From assembly GCA_030847615.1 (NCBI GenBank), contig JAUMIR010000015.1, forward strand, positions 5,783,501 to 5,847,500: a stretch of 64,000 nt of DNA, read 5' to 3'. This DNA is from Gambelia wislizenii. Lineage: Eukaryota > Chordata > Lepidosauria > Squamata > Crotaphytidae. A program made the position numbers and the translations under genes. The notes beneath the pieces are model-generated. The model did not search any database, was not told the DNA's origin, and was given only the letters and a program-made list of their open reading frames with translations. This document shows positions 20,649 through 34,100 of this stretch, in pieces (within the stretch, counting starts at the first letter, position 1; every line of letters starts with the position of its first letter).

Positions 20649-23600
20649 TCCGGTTGAGGTGGGGAAGCGTCGGATGCTGTGGGGTGGAGCTCGCTGGCCG
20701 CTCTGAGCAGCGCCGTCTGACTACGGCGAAGGGATCTTGGCTGAGCAGTGCTGAGCTCCAGCTCTGGGAAGAGCGAGGAGGAGGTGACCCGAAGAAACTA
20801 GGGCAGGTCTGAGCCCATGGAGAGGCACGGAGGTGCCTCTGCACGGACGCAGACGCCTGACGAGGGTCTCTCCCGGCCGTGTCAGCAGTCGAATTCAGAC
20901 ACTAGCTGAACTGTTCAACTTAAAAAGGAGCACCATGTGGAGGAGTAGGTGAAGAAACTAAGGTGTGGAGAAGATAATTGGGCTGAAAGAAGAGTGGTGG
21001 CATAAAACAAAGTAAGAGAAGGGAGTATCCCTGACATATAGCCCAATAGAACAGCATACTGCAGAACTACTCTAGAGCGTTTGCTGTGCAACTTAATAAG
21101 ACTTATATGAGTTCTGATGGAGTCTTTCATGGGCTTGTCTGGGGCTATCCTTGAGCGGACTTTGTCATTTTTGTTATAGCCTAGATGTCAAAGACCTCTA
21201 TATCGGAGAACAGATTGAAGGAAACAGATTGAAGAGCACCCAAAGAGTGCTCAGCAATGGCTCCTCTTCATCTTGGAAAGATGTGACCCGTGGGGTGCCA
21301 CAGGGTTCTGTCCTGGGCCCAGTGCTATTCAACATCTTTATCAATGACTTGGATGAGGGAATTAGGGGCATACTTACCAAATTTGCAGATGACACCAAAT
21401 TAGGAGGAGTAGCTAATACCCTGGAGGACAGGATCAAAATTCAAAATGACATGGGTAAACTGGAGAGCTGGGCCAAAGCTAACAAAATGAAATTCAACAC
21501 GGAGAAATGTAAGGTACTGCACTTAGGGCGAAAAAATGAAATGCATAGATATAGGATGGGGGAGACCTGGCTGAATGAGACTACGTGCGAAAGGGATCTA
21601 GGAGTCCTAGTAGACCACAAGTTGAACATGAGCCAACAGTGTGATGCGGCAGCTAAAAAGGCCAATGCGATTTTGGGCTGCATCAATAGAAGTATAGTGT
21701 CCAGATCAAGGGAAGTAATAGTGCCGCTCTATTCTGCCTTGGTCAGGCCTCACCTAGAATACTGTGTCCAGTTCTGGGCACCACTATTCAAAAAGGATAT
21801 TGACAAATTGAAGCGTGTCCTGAGAAGGGCGACTAAAATGGTGAAAGGTCTGGAAACGATGCCTTATGAGGAGAGACTTAGGGAGCTGGGTATGTTTAGC
21901 CTGGAAAAAAGACGGTTAAGAGGTGATTAGATAGCCCTGTTTAAGTATTTGAAGGGGTGTCATGTTGAGGATGGAGCAAGCTTGTTTTCTGCTGCTCCAG
22001 AGATTGGAACACGGAGCAATGGATGCAAGCTCCAGGAACAGAGATCCCACCTCAGCATTAGGAGGAACTTTCTGACAGTAAGAGCTGTTCAGCAGTGGAA
22101 CACACTCCCTCGGAGTGTGGTGGGGTCTCCTTCCTTGGAGGTCTTTAAACAGAGGCTGGATGGCCATCTGTTGGGGATGCTTTGATCAAGATTTCCTGCG
22201 TGGTAGAATGGGGTTGGACTGGATGGCCCTCGTGGTCTCTTCCAACTCTGCAATTCTATGATTCTATGATTCTATGAAACCCAGCAATTTGGAAATTTGG
22301 CAAATGAAAACCAATATTTAATTCTGGGAAAACAATATTTAATTCTGGGAAGCTGGAGACTAAGAACAGAGACAAAAGTTGTGAGTGGAGTTTGGTACTA
22401 AAATGGACTGAGAGCAGAAACAGATGTTATGTGGTACAAGAAAGTAAACTGTGAGTTAACTGTGAGTTTAACTGCGAGCTTTGTCCAGAGTGTATTGCAA
22501 GTTTAAGAACTGTTGAGCTGACTGTGAGTTTTGAAATATAAGAGGCTTCAAGTTTTGCAAGACGATAATCTCCTCTGTGCAAACTGAATGAAGGGAAGAC
22601 TGTAGAATTTAAGAGTTTAAGACTGAGGAACTTAAATGGTTTGAGGAATTTAAAGGCTAAAACCGAGGAACTGGAGCGTTTAAAGTGTTAAAGCAATTGA
22701 GATTGGAAGAGAAAGGACTGAGCAAGAGAAAAGCGGAACAAGTTAAGCTGCTAGAGACCAACAAGGAGAAGAAAAGGAAAGGAAAGTAAGAAATGCCCAA
22801 GGATTACAAGAACTATAAAGAGTGCTGGAATTAAACATAGAACACTTAATAGTGGGCTACCTTTGCCCTTTCTCTTTTTTGGGGGGGGGGGGAGGGGAGA
22901 GCTTAGCTGCTCTCAAGTGTTTACAGAGACAAAATCAATTTGAATCACTATCCATTTGGGTATGAAGCTTGGAATGGAATGCTTATGATAAATGCAGTAA
23001 TATATTGATATATGAAATGCTTATGATATATGCAATGAAATGTTAATGGTATATGCAGTGTAGAGGATTCAAATACTAAAATTCTAAAGAACATCTCTGT
23101 CCCTAGCAAAACCTCAGCTGAGTATATAGAGTACAGAGTACAGAGGAAAGTGCACTGTGCATGTAGAAATAACTGCTTAAATGCCTTAATAATTGCTTTA
23201 ATGCTCTAATAATTGCTTTAATGTTGAATGTTATAAGCAGTATGGGTGCTATAGAATCAAAGATTGCATATAATCTGGATATTATAGGGGGCTATATGGT
23301 ACCACATGGAGGCATATAACAATTTTGACTGACTGATACTGATCAACATTGATACTGATACTGGTGAATATCTACTGGTGAATATCTTTCTGGAAAGTAA
23401 GGATAGAAAATTTATATACCCATAAAATTATATACAGATTTAAAATTGGTGTTACTAGATAGTCTGAAGTGGCTATAAATAGCCCACTATTGTCTGGAAT
23501 AACCCTAGATATCAGTCTGGACAAACATTTACACTATTGATCTTTGGTTACATTGATTGGATACCACTTTTTCACCATTAAAGGTGATCCAAAGCAAGGG

Positions 23601-23718
23601 TAATAGAAGAGGGAGATGGAAGACTTAAGAAGGCTTAAAACTTTTACAGAGACAAAGCAGTAATTGATAAGCGGCAAATTTGGTGAGAGTCTAGAATATA
23701 AGGTCAAAAATTATCAGG
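20649..23718 (+). promoter_or_regulatory. L1 5' UTR, interrupted by CR1
   Basis: The first 250 bp (to about 20900) are GC-rich, as in L1 internal promoters. The remainder is AT-rich and non-coding, with a poly-G run at 22882-22895 and several short direct repeats (for example GAATGCTTATGAT.. near 22980-23040). The CR1 insertion occupies about 21215-22277. Promoter function is inferred from position only. Confidence 0.6.
21215..22277 (+). mobile_element. CR1 LINE inserted in the L1 5' UTR
   Basis: The best preserved CR1 here. An open frame to 21930 encodes [20 protein letters not shown], the catalytic [10 protein letters not shown] and the RT thumb and C-terminus down to [10 protein letters not shown], where GATTAG introduces a stop at 21928-21930. 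The continuation (YLKGCHVEDGASLFSAAPE) follows in another frame at 21949-22185. The 3' end is an ATTCTATG repeat. It is 5' truncated within the RT domain. The exact left junction is uncertain (21200-21240). Confidence 0.92.
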
Positions 23719-24636
23719 ATGGCATATAGCACAAGGAAAGCAACAGCTTCACAACAGGCACAACCGGCACTAGGGAGGAGAGGTTCACTGGAAACTCCAA
23801 AAATCCCAAAACTACATAATGTGATCTTTGAAGAACTAAGATCTGAACTCAGAAACTTTAAACAAGAGATAAGATCTGAACTGAAAGACATTAGGAAAGA
23901 AATCAAATAAGATTATAGGAAAGAAGCAGATGCAATTGGGAAAAAGATAGACAAAATTAATAAAGATCTAGAGCAAATGAGAAGTGAGATAGGAAATTTG
24001 AGAGAAAAATCTAAGAAAGCAGAGGAAGTTACTGCAAAGATTGAAGAACAACAGGAGAAGGGAGAGATAATAATGCTCAATCAGGAACTAAGATATATAG
24101 AGAAATGCCTAAGGCTGAGAGGGCTGGCAGAAAAGACAAATGAAAACCTGTTTGATAGACTAATTCCATCATTATCCAATTACATGGACATACCCGAGGA
24201 TTACTTAGAGGAAGAGACGGAAAAAATATATAGAGTGAATTCAAGAGTGGCAGAGGAAAGGAAACTCCCTAGAGATAGCCTAATTCAGTTTAATAAAAGT
24301 AGAATAAGGGATAAAATACTTCACCAGAGTTATGAAACCCCATTGAAAGTAGAAGATGACGAAATACGAATATTTAAGGATATACCTGCGATGATCTTAA
24401 AGAAAAGGCAAGATTATAAACAAATTACTCAACTTCTCATGAAAAACAACATAAACTACAGATGGGAAAGGATAGAGGGAATTACATTTACATACAAACA
24501 AAGAAGGCACAGAATAAACACTGTAGAGAAGGCTAAAGAATTTTGCAAAAAAATTGAAAAGGGGAAACCCCAGGAAAATAGTGAACAGGAGGGGGGGGAA
24601 GGGGGAAAGAATCAGAGAGAAATGGAAAATCAATAG
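23719..24636 (+). pseudogene. L1 ORF1 (RNA-binding chaperone), one nonsense mutation
   Basis: Same-frame product from ATG 23719 to the stop at 24634, broken only by TAA at 23908-23910. The N-terminal third is charged and coiled-coil-like (repeated EELRSELRN, EIRSELKDIRKE and later NLREKSKKAEEV). The middle and C-terminal parts have the RRM-like core (RLRGLAEKTNENLFDRL) and the L1 ORF1 signature PRDSLIQFNKSRIRDKIL, ending in a basic domain (FTYKQRRHRINTVEKAKEF). At about 305 codons it is near the usual ORF1p length. It would form trimers binding L1 RNA. Confidence 0.9.
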
Positions 24637-24651
24637 ATAATGGAAGTAGAT

Positions 24652-24830
24652 AAAGAAAGAAGACCACTAATGAGGAAAAAAGACCAGAAGTAAAAGGAAC
24701 GGAAGGAGGAGACATAGAACCAGTTCCCCCATATCAAGAATCAGATTCAGAGGTAGATGAAGAACAAAGGGAGAAAGAGAGTGGAGAAGATGAGGACGCA
24801 AAGAGGAAGCTAAAGATAAAAACATTATAG
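24652..24830 (+). pseudogene. Possible frameshifted acidic tail of ORF1
   Basis: Between ORF1 and ORF2 a different frame encodes about 58 acidic residues (EPVPPYQESDSEVDEEQRE) ending at TAG 24828. A poly-G run at about 24591-24598 near the ORF1 end could have shifted the frame, so this may once have been the ORF1p C-terminus. It could also be a non-coding linker. Confidence 0.35.
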
Positions 24831-24851
24831 ACTTAAGTATTGTAATGAGAA

Positions 24852-27800
24852 ATGCCAGTTAAAGTGATTACGTGGAATGTTAAAGGTCTGAACTCTGAAT
24901 ATAAGAGGAAGCAAATATTCCACTTTCTAGGGAAAGAAAAGGCTCATGTAATATGTTTGCAAGAGACCAAAATAAGACAAGACAATGTGAGGTTCCTGAT
25001 TAACAGAAAACTAGGTAACCTATTCTATGTGGCGAATAATAAAAGGGAAAAAAGAGGAGTTGCTCTATATGTAAATCAAAAATACGATGCAAAAGAATGC
25101 TTTAAAGATAATGAGGGGCAACTTTTGGGTGTTGAAGTTAAGTTCAGAAATCTGAAATTACTGATAGTAAAGATCTACGCACCTAACATAAAACAAGAAA
25201 AAATTTACAGGAAACTCCACAAAATTCTTGAGAAGCATAATAACGAGAACATCATTATCATGGGTGATTTCAACGGGGTTATCAACCCTACAGAAAACAG
25301 ATCTTCAAAACCAGCTTCTAAAAATCAAGGTAAACTCCCAAAAAGTTGCTTTGATCTTAAAGAGGATTTAACATTATTTGATGTCTGGACCTCAATAAAC
25401 GGGGGGGGATATACTTTTTTTATCGGATCAATATAAATCCATGTCAAGAATTGACCTATGCCTAGTCTCCAAAAACTTCATCACACTAGTACAAGGTATG
25501 GATATCTTGTCTAAGATAACCTCAGAACACTTCCCGGTCAAGATACTTCTAAAAGTGGAAATAAACAAGGGATATAACTGAAGGCTAAATGAAAGCCTTT
25601 TGAAAGATGAAAAATTCTTAAAAGACCTTAAAGAAGAAGTAAAACAATATTTTAAAATAAACAACACAAAAGATAGCCTCATGAATACGATATGGGATGC
25701 AGGGAAAGCCGTCTTTAGAGGTTTATTAATTTAAAAAAAGGGCTCTGAAAGGAAAAAAAAACATCTGACAGATAGATTTGCTTTTCTAACTAAAGAGCTG
25801 AAGAAAAGAGAAGAAAGTTTAAGAGATAACCCCAAGGATGAAAAGGTAATTAATCAAATAAGAGTAATTCAGAAGCAACTTAATTGGGAAACAATGACAG
25901 TTATTGAGAGATCAATGAGAAAAACAAAACAAAACAACTCTGAATATGCCAACAAGGCAGGTAAATGGATGGTCTATAAATTAAGAAAAGAAAAGGAAAA
26001 AAGGGTAATTGCAATAGTCAAATGTAGAGATAACTTAATGATGAAACAGGAAGATATCATTCAGACATTTCAAGAATATTACACCCAATTATATGATCAA
26101 AAAACAGTATCTGAAAAGGATATAAAGAAACTAAAAGGATATTTAGAAAAGTAAACTGTACTGAAAGTGAATGAAGACCAAAAGAAAATATTGGATGCCC
26201 CAATATCTATGATGGAAATTGTTGAGACTATAAAGGATCTAAAACCAAATAAAGCCCCGGGGCCAGACGGTTTTATGGCAATCTTCTATAAAAAACTGAT
26301 TGATGAAGTTAGCTTACCACTGTTGAAAACCTTCAACAATATTGGGAAGAATGGGATCCCCAAATCCTGGGTTAATGCTAATATAACACTGTTATTATAG
26401 GAAGGGAAATATGAGAAAGATGTTGCCAGTTATCAACAAATCTCTCTTCTAAACCAGGACTATAAAATCTATACATCAATTTTGGCTAGACGACTAAAAA
26501 AAGTCCTGAAAAATATAATACAAGATGACCAAAATGGGTTCCTCCCAGATAAACCTATCAATAACAACACAAGACTAATTTTGGATTTATTGGCGTATTT
26601 TGAAATGCACAATGAAAAAAAAACTTGGGTTAATCTTTATTGACGCGGAAAAAGCATTTGATAATGTGCAGTGGGAATTTATGATCACAGTGTTGAAGAA
26701 GATGGATATGGGGGAAGAATTCATTAAGCGAATCCAACAGAGTGCAACAGTGCAAGCGAATCCAACAAAGAACAGAAAGCACAGTTACTTGTTAATGGGG
26801 AAAAATCAGGAATTATTAATATTAGAAAAAGAACAAGACAAGGTTGCCCCATTTCACCGCTACTTTTTATTACTGTATTAGAAGTGTTGATCAATAATAT
26901 CAGAACAAATATAAAGATCCCAAGGGTTAAAATCAGGGGGCAATCATATAAACTCAAAGCTTTTGCAGATGACCCGGTCATTACCCTGGAAAACCCTTTA
27001 GAACAGGTAGAAGAATTAATGGAAACCTTAACTCGATTTGGTGAATACTCAGGATTTAAAGTAAATAAAAGTAAAACAACAATTTTGACCAAAAACATGA
27101 GTCCTGAAGAAGAAAAGACTCTCAAAAGTATGACGGGGTGTGAAATAGAAATTAAAAAGGACTTAGACATATGGAAGAGATTAAAACTCTCAATCTTAGA
27201 GAAAATTGTGTCAATTAAAATGATCATACTCCCTAAACTATTATACCTTTTTCAAAACTTGCCAATAATTAATAACGAGAAGACCTTTGAGAACTGGGAA
27301 AGGATATTAAAAGAGTATATTTGGGAGAAGAAAAAGGCAAGAATTTAATGGAGCAACCTGATAGATGACCAAATAAATGGAGGATGGGGATTACCCGACT
27401 TAAGATCTTATTACGAAGCAGCAGCTTTCCTATGGCTGAAAGACTGGATAACATTAGAAAATGGAAAAACATTAAATGTAGAAAGACAGGACGTACGCTA
27501 TGGCTGGCATACGTACCTGATTTACAATAAAACCAAGGTAAATAAAGATTTCGAAAACCACTGAGGACTACTCAGAGTCTTGCTGAGAATTAAAGATAAA
27601 TTCTATTACAAGATACCTGTCTGGACCTCAACGCAAGAAGCCTTTCAGTCAAGATGGAACAGCTCCAGTCCCTGGTTGAGATATTCTGACATAACTGAAA
27701 TTAGTAATGAAGGTACAAGAACACTCAAGACTAGAGAAGAAATAACTAGACAATTCAACATTAATTGGTTCTCCTTCCATCAGTTAAAGGAAAGGATCAA

Positions 27801-27882
27801 CGAGGACTTAAAAGAAGGTGGGATAGAGGTAGAATTTAACGAATTAGATAAACTGATCTGGACTGAATCCCTCAAGAAATTA
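24852..27882 (+). pseudogene. L1 ORF2 part 1: endonuclease and reverse transcriptase
   Basis: The AP-type endonuclease starts at ATG 24852: TWNVKGLNS, LQETKI, IIMGDFNGVI, and after a +1 frameshift near 25415-25422 SRIDLCLVS and SEHFPV. RT motifs follow: NKAPGPDGF (26250), ISLLNQDYKIY, FIDAEKAFD (about 26640) and AFADD (about 26960). In-frame stops are at 25579, 25732, 26152, 26398, 27346 and 27562. Further frameshifts lie in the A run near 26613 and at a small GCGAATCCAAC duplication (about 26728 and 26756). About 25 residues after GCEIEIKKD seem to be deleted. The frame is then cut by the insertion at TA 27881. Confidence 0.93.
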
Positions 27883-27904
27883 CAGTTGTCCCTCCACTTT
27901 CGCG
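27883..27904 (+). repeat. Left terminal inverted repeat of the giant element
   Basis: 22-bp arm matching the inverted right end (36670-36691) at 19 of 22 positions, followed by two TTCGCGG motifs in the subterminal region. Confidence 0.88.
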
Positions 27905-28125
27905 AACTTGACGTTCGCGGTTTTGATTATTCGCGGTTTTGGGAGGGCCCCCGCCCCCCCCAAAAACCGCGACACGGGGCCTCCGGAGGCCCCGTGAAAG
28001 CACTGGGAGGGGCTGGGGAGGCCTTCACGGGCCACCGGAGGCACTCCGGAGGCCCCATGAAAGCCTGGGGAGGGGGTGGGGAGGCCCGGGGAGGCGAGGG
28101 GAGTCCAGGGAAAGTGGCGAGGGGG
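27905..28125. repeat. Left internal region with proto-monomers and a 24-bp palindrome
   Basis: Positions 27973-27996 form a perfect 24-bp palindrome centred on CCTCCGGAGG. Two further diverged CCGGAGG blocks (near 28030-28060) carry GTGAAAGC or ATGAAAGC and G-rich spacers. These look like ancestral, not yet homogenised versions of the array monomer. Confidence 0.65.
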
Positions 28126-31100
28126 GCGACAACGGGGCCTCCGGAGGCCTCTGGGTCGCTTGGGGAGGGTGGGGGCAGCAGGGAAAGCGACTGCGAGGCC
28201 TCCGGAGGCCTCTGGGTCGCTTGGGGAGGGCGGGGGTGGCAGGGAAGAGCAACCGCGAGGCCTCCGGAGGCCTCTGGGTCGCTTGGGGAGGGCGGGGGGT
28301 GGCCGGAAGGAGCGACCATGAGGCGTCCGGAGGCCTCGGGGGTCGCTTGGGGAGGGCGGGGGGGAGCAGCGAAAAACGACTGCCAGGCCTCCGGAGGCCT
28401 CTGGGTCGCTTGGGGAGGGCGGGGGGGTGGCAGGGAAGAGCGACCGCGAGGCCTCCAGAAGCCTCCGGGTCGCTTGGGGAGGGAGGGAGGCGGCAGGGAA
28501 AAGTGACCGCGAGGCCTCCGGAGGCCTCGGGGGTCGCTTGAGGAGGGCGGGTGGTGGCCGGTAGGAGCGACCACGAGGCCTCCGGAGGCCTCGGGGGTCG
28601 CTTGGGGAGGGCGGGGGGGCGGCAGCGAAAAGTGACTGCCAGGCCTCCGGAGGCCTCGGGGGTTGCTTGGGGAGGGCGGGGGGGCGGCAGCGAAAAGCGA
28701 CTGCCAGGCCTCCGGAGGCCTCGGGAGTTGCTTGGGGAGGGCGGGGGGGCGGCAGCGAAAAGTGACTGCCAGGCCTCCGGAGGCCTCGGGGTCGCTTGGG
28801 GAGGGTGGGAGGCGGCAGGGAAAAGCGACCGCGAGGCCTCCGGAGGCCTCGCGGTCACTTGGGGAGGGTGGGGGCGGCCAGGAAAAGTGACCGCCAGGCC
28901 TCCGGAGGCCTCGGGGTTGCTTGGGGAGGGCGGGTGGTGGCCGGTAGGGGCGACCACGAGGCATCCGGAGGCCTCGGGGGTCGCTTGGGGAGGGTGGGAG
29001 GCGGCAGGGAAAAGCGACCGCGAAGCCTCCGGAGGCCTCGGGGTCACTTGGGGAGGGTGGGGGCGGCCAGGAAAAGTGACCGCCAGGCCTCCGGAGGCCT
29101 CGGGGTTGCTTGGGGAGGGCGGGTGGTGGCCGGTAGGGGCGACCACGAGGCGTCCGGAGGCCTCGGGGGTCGCTTGGGGAGGGCGGGGGGCGGCAGGGAA
29201 AAGCAACCGCGAGGCCTCCGGAGGCCTCGGGGGTCACTTGGGGAGTGAGGGGGGCGGCAGGGATAAGCGACCGCCAGGCCTCCGGAGGCCTCGGGGTCGC
29301 TTGGGGAGGGTGGGGGGCGGCCAGGAAAAGTGACCGCCAGGCCTCGGGGGTCGCTTGGGGAGGGCGGGTGGTGACCGGTAGGAGCGACCACGAGGCCTCC
29401 GGAGGCCTCGGGGGTTGCTTGTGGAGGGCGGGTGGGGGGCGGCAGCGAAAAGCCACTGCCAGGCCTCCAGAGGCCTCGGGGTTGCTTGGGGAGGGTGGGA
29501 GGCGGCAGGGAAAAGCGACCGCGAGGCCTCCGGAGGCCTCGGGGGTCGCTTGAGGAGGGCGGGTGGTGGCCGGTAGGAGTGACCACGAGGCCTCCGGAGG
29601 CCTCGGGGGTCGCTTGGGGAGGGCGGGGGGGCGGCAGCGAAAAGTGACTGCCAGGCCTCCGGAGGCCTCGGGGGTTGCTTGGGGAGGGCGGGGGGGCGGC
29701 AGCGAAAAGCGACTGCCAGGCCTCCGGAGGCCTCGGGAGTTGCTTGGGGAGGGCGGGGGGGGCGGCAGCGAAAAGTGACTGCCAGGCCTCCGGAGGCCTC
29801 GGGGTCGCTTGGGGAGGGTGGGAGGCGGCAGGGAAAAGCGACCGCGAGACCTCCGGAGGCCTCGGGGTCACTTGGGGAGGGTGGGGGCGGCCAGGAAAAG
29901 TGACCTCCAGGCCTCGGGGGTCTCTTGGGGAGGGCGGGTGGTGGCCGGTAGTAGCGACCACGAGGCCTCCGGAGGCCTTGGGGGTCGCCTGGGGAGTGAG
30001 GGGGGGCGGCAGGGAAAAGTGACCGCCAGGCCTCCGGAGGCCTCGGGGTCACTTGGGGAGGGCAGGTGGTGGCTGGTAGTAGCGAACACGAGGCCTCCGG
30101 AGGCTTCGGGGGTCGCTTGGGGAGTGAGGGGGGGCGGCAGGGAAAAGTGACCGCCAGGCCTCCGGAGGCCTCGGGGTCACTTGGGGAGGGCAGGTGGTGG
30201 CTGGTAGTAGCGAACACGAGGCCTCCGGAGACTTCGGGGGTCGCTTGGGGAGTGAGGGGGGCGGCAGGGAAAAGCGACCGCCAGGCCTCCGGAGGCCTCG
30301 GGGTCGCTTGGGGAGGGTGGGGGGCGGCCAGGAAACGTGACCGCCAGGCCTCGGGGGTCTCTTGGGGAGGGCGGGTGGTGGCCGGTAGGAGCGACCACAA
30401 GGCCTCCGGAGGCCTCGGGGGTTGCTTGGGGAGGGCGGGGGGGGGCGGCAGCGAAAAGCGACTGCCAGGCCTCCGGAGGCCTCGGGGTCGCTTGGGGAGG
30501 GTGGGAGGCGGCAGGGAAAAGCGACCGCGAAGCCTCCGGAGGCCTCGGGGTCACTTGGGGAGGGTGGGGGCGGCCAGGAAAAGTGACCGCCAGGCCTCCG
30601 GAGGCCTCGGGGTTGCTTGGGGAGGGCGGGTGGTGGCCGGTAGGGGCGACCACGAGGCGTCCGGAGGCCTCGGGGGTCGCTTGGGGAGGGCGGGGGGCGG
30701 CAGGGAAAAGCAACCGCGAGGCCTCCGGAGGCCTCGGGGGTCACTTGGGGAGTGAGGGGGGCGGCAGGGATAAGCGACCGCCAGGCCTCCGGAGGCCTCG
30801 GGGTCGCTTCGGGAGGGTGCGGGGCGGCCAGGAAAAGTGACCGCCAGGCCTCGGGGGTCGCTTGGGGAGGGCGGGTGGTGACCGGTAGGAGCGACCACGA
30901 GGCCTCCGGAGGCCTCGGGGGTTGCTTGGGGAGGGCGGGTGGGGGGCGGCAGCGAAAAGCCACTGCCAGGCCTCCAGAGGCCTCGGGGTCGCTTGGGGAG
31001 GGTGGGAGGCGGCAGGGAAAAGCGACCGCGAGGCCTCCGGAGGCCTCGGGGGTCGCTTGAGGAGGGCGGGTGGTGGCCGGTAGGAGCGACCACGAGGCCT

Positions 31101-34100
31101 CCGGAGGCCTCGGGGGTCGCTTGGGGAGGGCGGGGGGGCGGCAGCGAAAAGTGACTGCCAGGCCTCCGGAGGCCTCGGGGGTTGCTTGGGGAGGGCGGGG
31201 GGGGCGGCAGCGAAAAGCGACTGCCAGGCCTCCGGAGGCCTCGGGAGTTGCTTGGGGAGGGCGGGGGGGCGGCAGCGAAAAGTGACTGCCAGGCCTCCGG
31301 AGGCCTCGGGGTCGCTTGGGGAGGGTGGGAGGCGGCAGGGAAAAGCGACCGCGAGGCCTCCGGAGGCCTCGGGGTCGCTTGGGGAGAGTGGGGGCGGCCA
31401 GGAAAAGTGACCACCAGGCCTCCGGAGGCCTCGGGGTTGCTTGGGGAGGGCGGGTGGTGGCCGGTAGGAGCGACCACGAGGTGTCCGGAGGCCTCGGGGG
31501 GTCGCTTGGGGAGGGCGGGGGGCGGCAGGGAAACGCGACCGCGAGACCTCCGGAGGCCTCGGGGTCGCTTTGGGAGGGCGGGTGGTGGCCGGTAGTAGCG
31601 ACCACGAGGCCTCCGGAGGCCTCGGGGGTCGCCTGGGGAGTGAGGGGGGGCGGCAGGGAAAAGTGACCGCCAGGCCTCCAGAGGCCTCGGGGTCACTTGG
31701 GGAGGGCAGGTGGTGGCTGGTAGTAGCGAACACGAGGCCTCCGGAGGCTTCGGGGGTCGCTTGGGGAGTGAGGGGGGCGGCAGGGAAAAGCGACCGCCAG
31801 GCCTCCGGAGGCCTCGGGGTCGCTTGGGGAGGGTGGGGGGCGGCCAGGAAACGTGACCTCCAGGCCTCGGGGGTCTCTTGGGGAGGGCGGGTGGTGGCCG
31901 GTAGGAGCGACCACAAGGCCTCCGGAGGCCTCGGGGGTTGCTTGGGGAGGGCGGGGGGGGCGGCAGCGAAAAGCGACTGCCAGGCCTCTGGAGGCCTCGG
32001 GGTCGCTTGGGGAGGGTGGGAGGCGGCAGGGAAAAGCGACCGCGAAGCCTCCGGAGGCCTCGGGGTCACTTGGGGAGGGTGGGGGCGGCCAGGAAAAGTG
32101 ACCGCCAGGCCTCCGGAGGCCTCGGGGTTGCTTGGGGAGGGCGGGTGGTGGCCGGTAGGGGCGACCACGAGGCGTCCGGAGGCCTCGGGGGTCGCTTGGG
32201 GAGGGCGGGGGGCGGCAGGGAAAAGCAACCGCGAGGCCTCCGGAGGCCTCGGGGGTCACTTGGGGAGTGAGGGGGGCGGCAGGGATAAGCGACCGCCAGG
32301 CCTCCGGAGGCCTCGGGGTCGCTTGGGGAGGGTGGGGGGCGGCCAGGAAAAGTGACCGCCAGGCCTCGGGGGTCGCTTGGGGAGGGCGTGTGGTGACCGG
32401 TAGGAGCGACCACGAGGCCTCCGGAGGCCTCGGGGGTTGCTTGGGGAGGGCGGGTGGGGGGCGGCAGCGAAAAGCCACTGCCAGGCCTCCAGAGGCCTCG
32501 GGGTCGCTTGGGGAGGGTGGGAGGCGGCAGGGAAAAGCGACCGCGAGGCCTCCGGAGGCCTCGGGGTCACTTGGGGAGGGTGGGGGCGGCCAGGAAAAGT
32601 GACCGCCAGGCCTCCGGAGGCCTCGGGGTTGCTTGGGGAGGGCGGGGTGGTGGCCGGAAGGAGCGACCATGAGGTGTCCGGAGGCCTCGGGGTTCGCTTG
32701 GGGAGGGCGGGGGGTGGCAGGGAAAAGCGACCGCGAGGCCTCCGGAGGCCTCGGGGTCGCTTTGGGAGGGCGGGTGGTGGCCGGTAGGAGTGACCATGAG
32801 GCCTCTGGAGGCCTCGGGGGTCGCTTGGGGAGGGCGGGGGGCGGCAGGGAAAAGTGACCGCCAGGCCTCCGGAGGCCTCGGGGTCGCTTGGGGAGGGTGG
32901 CGAGCGGCCAGGAAACGTGACCGCCAGGCCTCGGGGGTCTCTTGGGGAGGGCGGGTGGTGGCCGGTAGGAGCGACCACAAGGCCTCCGGAGGCCTCGGGG
33001 GTTGCTTGGGGAGGGCGGGGGGGGCGGCAGCGAAAAGTGACTGCCAGGCCTCCGGAGGCCTCGGGGTCGCTTGGGGAGGGTGGGAGGCGGCAGGGAAAAG
33101 CGACCGCCAGGCCTCCGGAGGCCTCGGGGTCGCTTGGGGAGGGCGGGAGGCGGCAGGGAAAAGCGACCGCGAAGCCTCCGGAGGCCTCGGGGTCACTTGG
33201 GGAGGGTGGGGGCGGCCAGGAAAAGTGACCGCCAGGCCTCCGGAGGCCTCGGGGTCGCTTGGGGAGGGTGCGGGGCGGCCAGGAAAAGTGACCGCCAGGC
33301 CTCGGGGGTCGCTTGGGGAGGGCGGGTGGTGACCGGTAGGAGCGACCACGAGGCCTCCGGAGGCCTCGGGGGTTGCTTGGGGAGGGCGGGTGGGGGGCGG
33401 CAGCGAAAAGCCACTGCCAGGCCTCCAGAGGCCTCGGGGTCGCTTGGGGAGGGTGGGAGGCGGCAGGGAAAAGCGACCGCGAGGCCTCCGGAGGCCTCGG
33501 GGGTCGCTTGAGGAGGGCGGGTGGTGGCCGGTAGGGGCGACCACGAGGCGTCCGGAGGCCTCGGGGGTCGCTTGGGGAGGGCGGGGGGCGGCAGGGAAAA
33601 GCAACCGCGAGGCCTCCGGAGGCCTCGGGGGTCACTTGGGGAGTGAGGGGGGCGGCAGGGATAAGCGACCGCCAGGCCTCCGGAGGCCTCGGGGTCGCTT
33701 GGGGAGGGTGCGGGGCGGCCAGGAAAAGTGACCGCCAGGCCTCGGGGGTCGCTTGGGGAGGGCGGGTGGTGACCGGTAGGAGCGACCACGAGGCCTCCGG
33801 AGGCCTCGGGGGTTGCTTGGGGAGGGCGGGTGGGGGGGCGGCAGCGAAAAGCCACTGCCAGGCCTCCAGAGGCCTCGGGGTCGCTTGGGGAGGGTGGGAG
33901 GCGGCAGGGAAAAGCGACCGCGAGGCCTCCGGAGGCCTCGGGGGTCGCTTGAGGAGGGCGGGTGGTGGCCGGTAGGAGCGACCACGAGGCCTCCGGAGGC
34001 CTCGGGGGTCGCTTGGGGAGGGCGGGGGGGGCGGCAGCGAAAAGTGACTGCCAGGCCTCCGGAGGCCTCGGGGGTTGCTTGGGGAGGGCGGGGGGGGGCG

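Noticed and set aside
21151..21930. A 259-codon reverse transcriptase frame as a host gene or an endogenous virus
   Set aside because: The motifs and the 3' ATTCTATG tail identify a 5'-truncated CR1 LINE. There are no LTRs, gag, protease or envelope-like sequences.
25898..26154. Short lysine-rich frames between 25894 and 26400 as separate small genes
   Set aside because: They are in-frame pieces of the L1 ORF2, separated by nonsense mutations.
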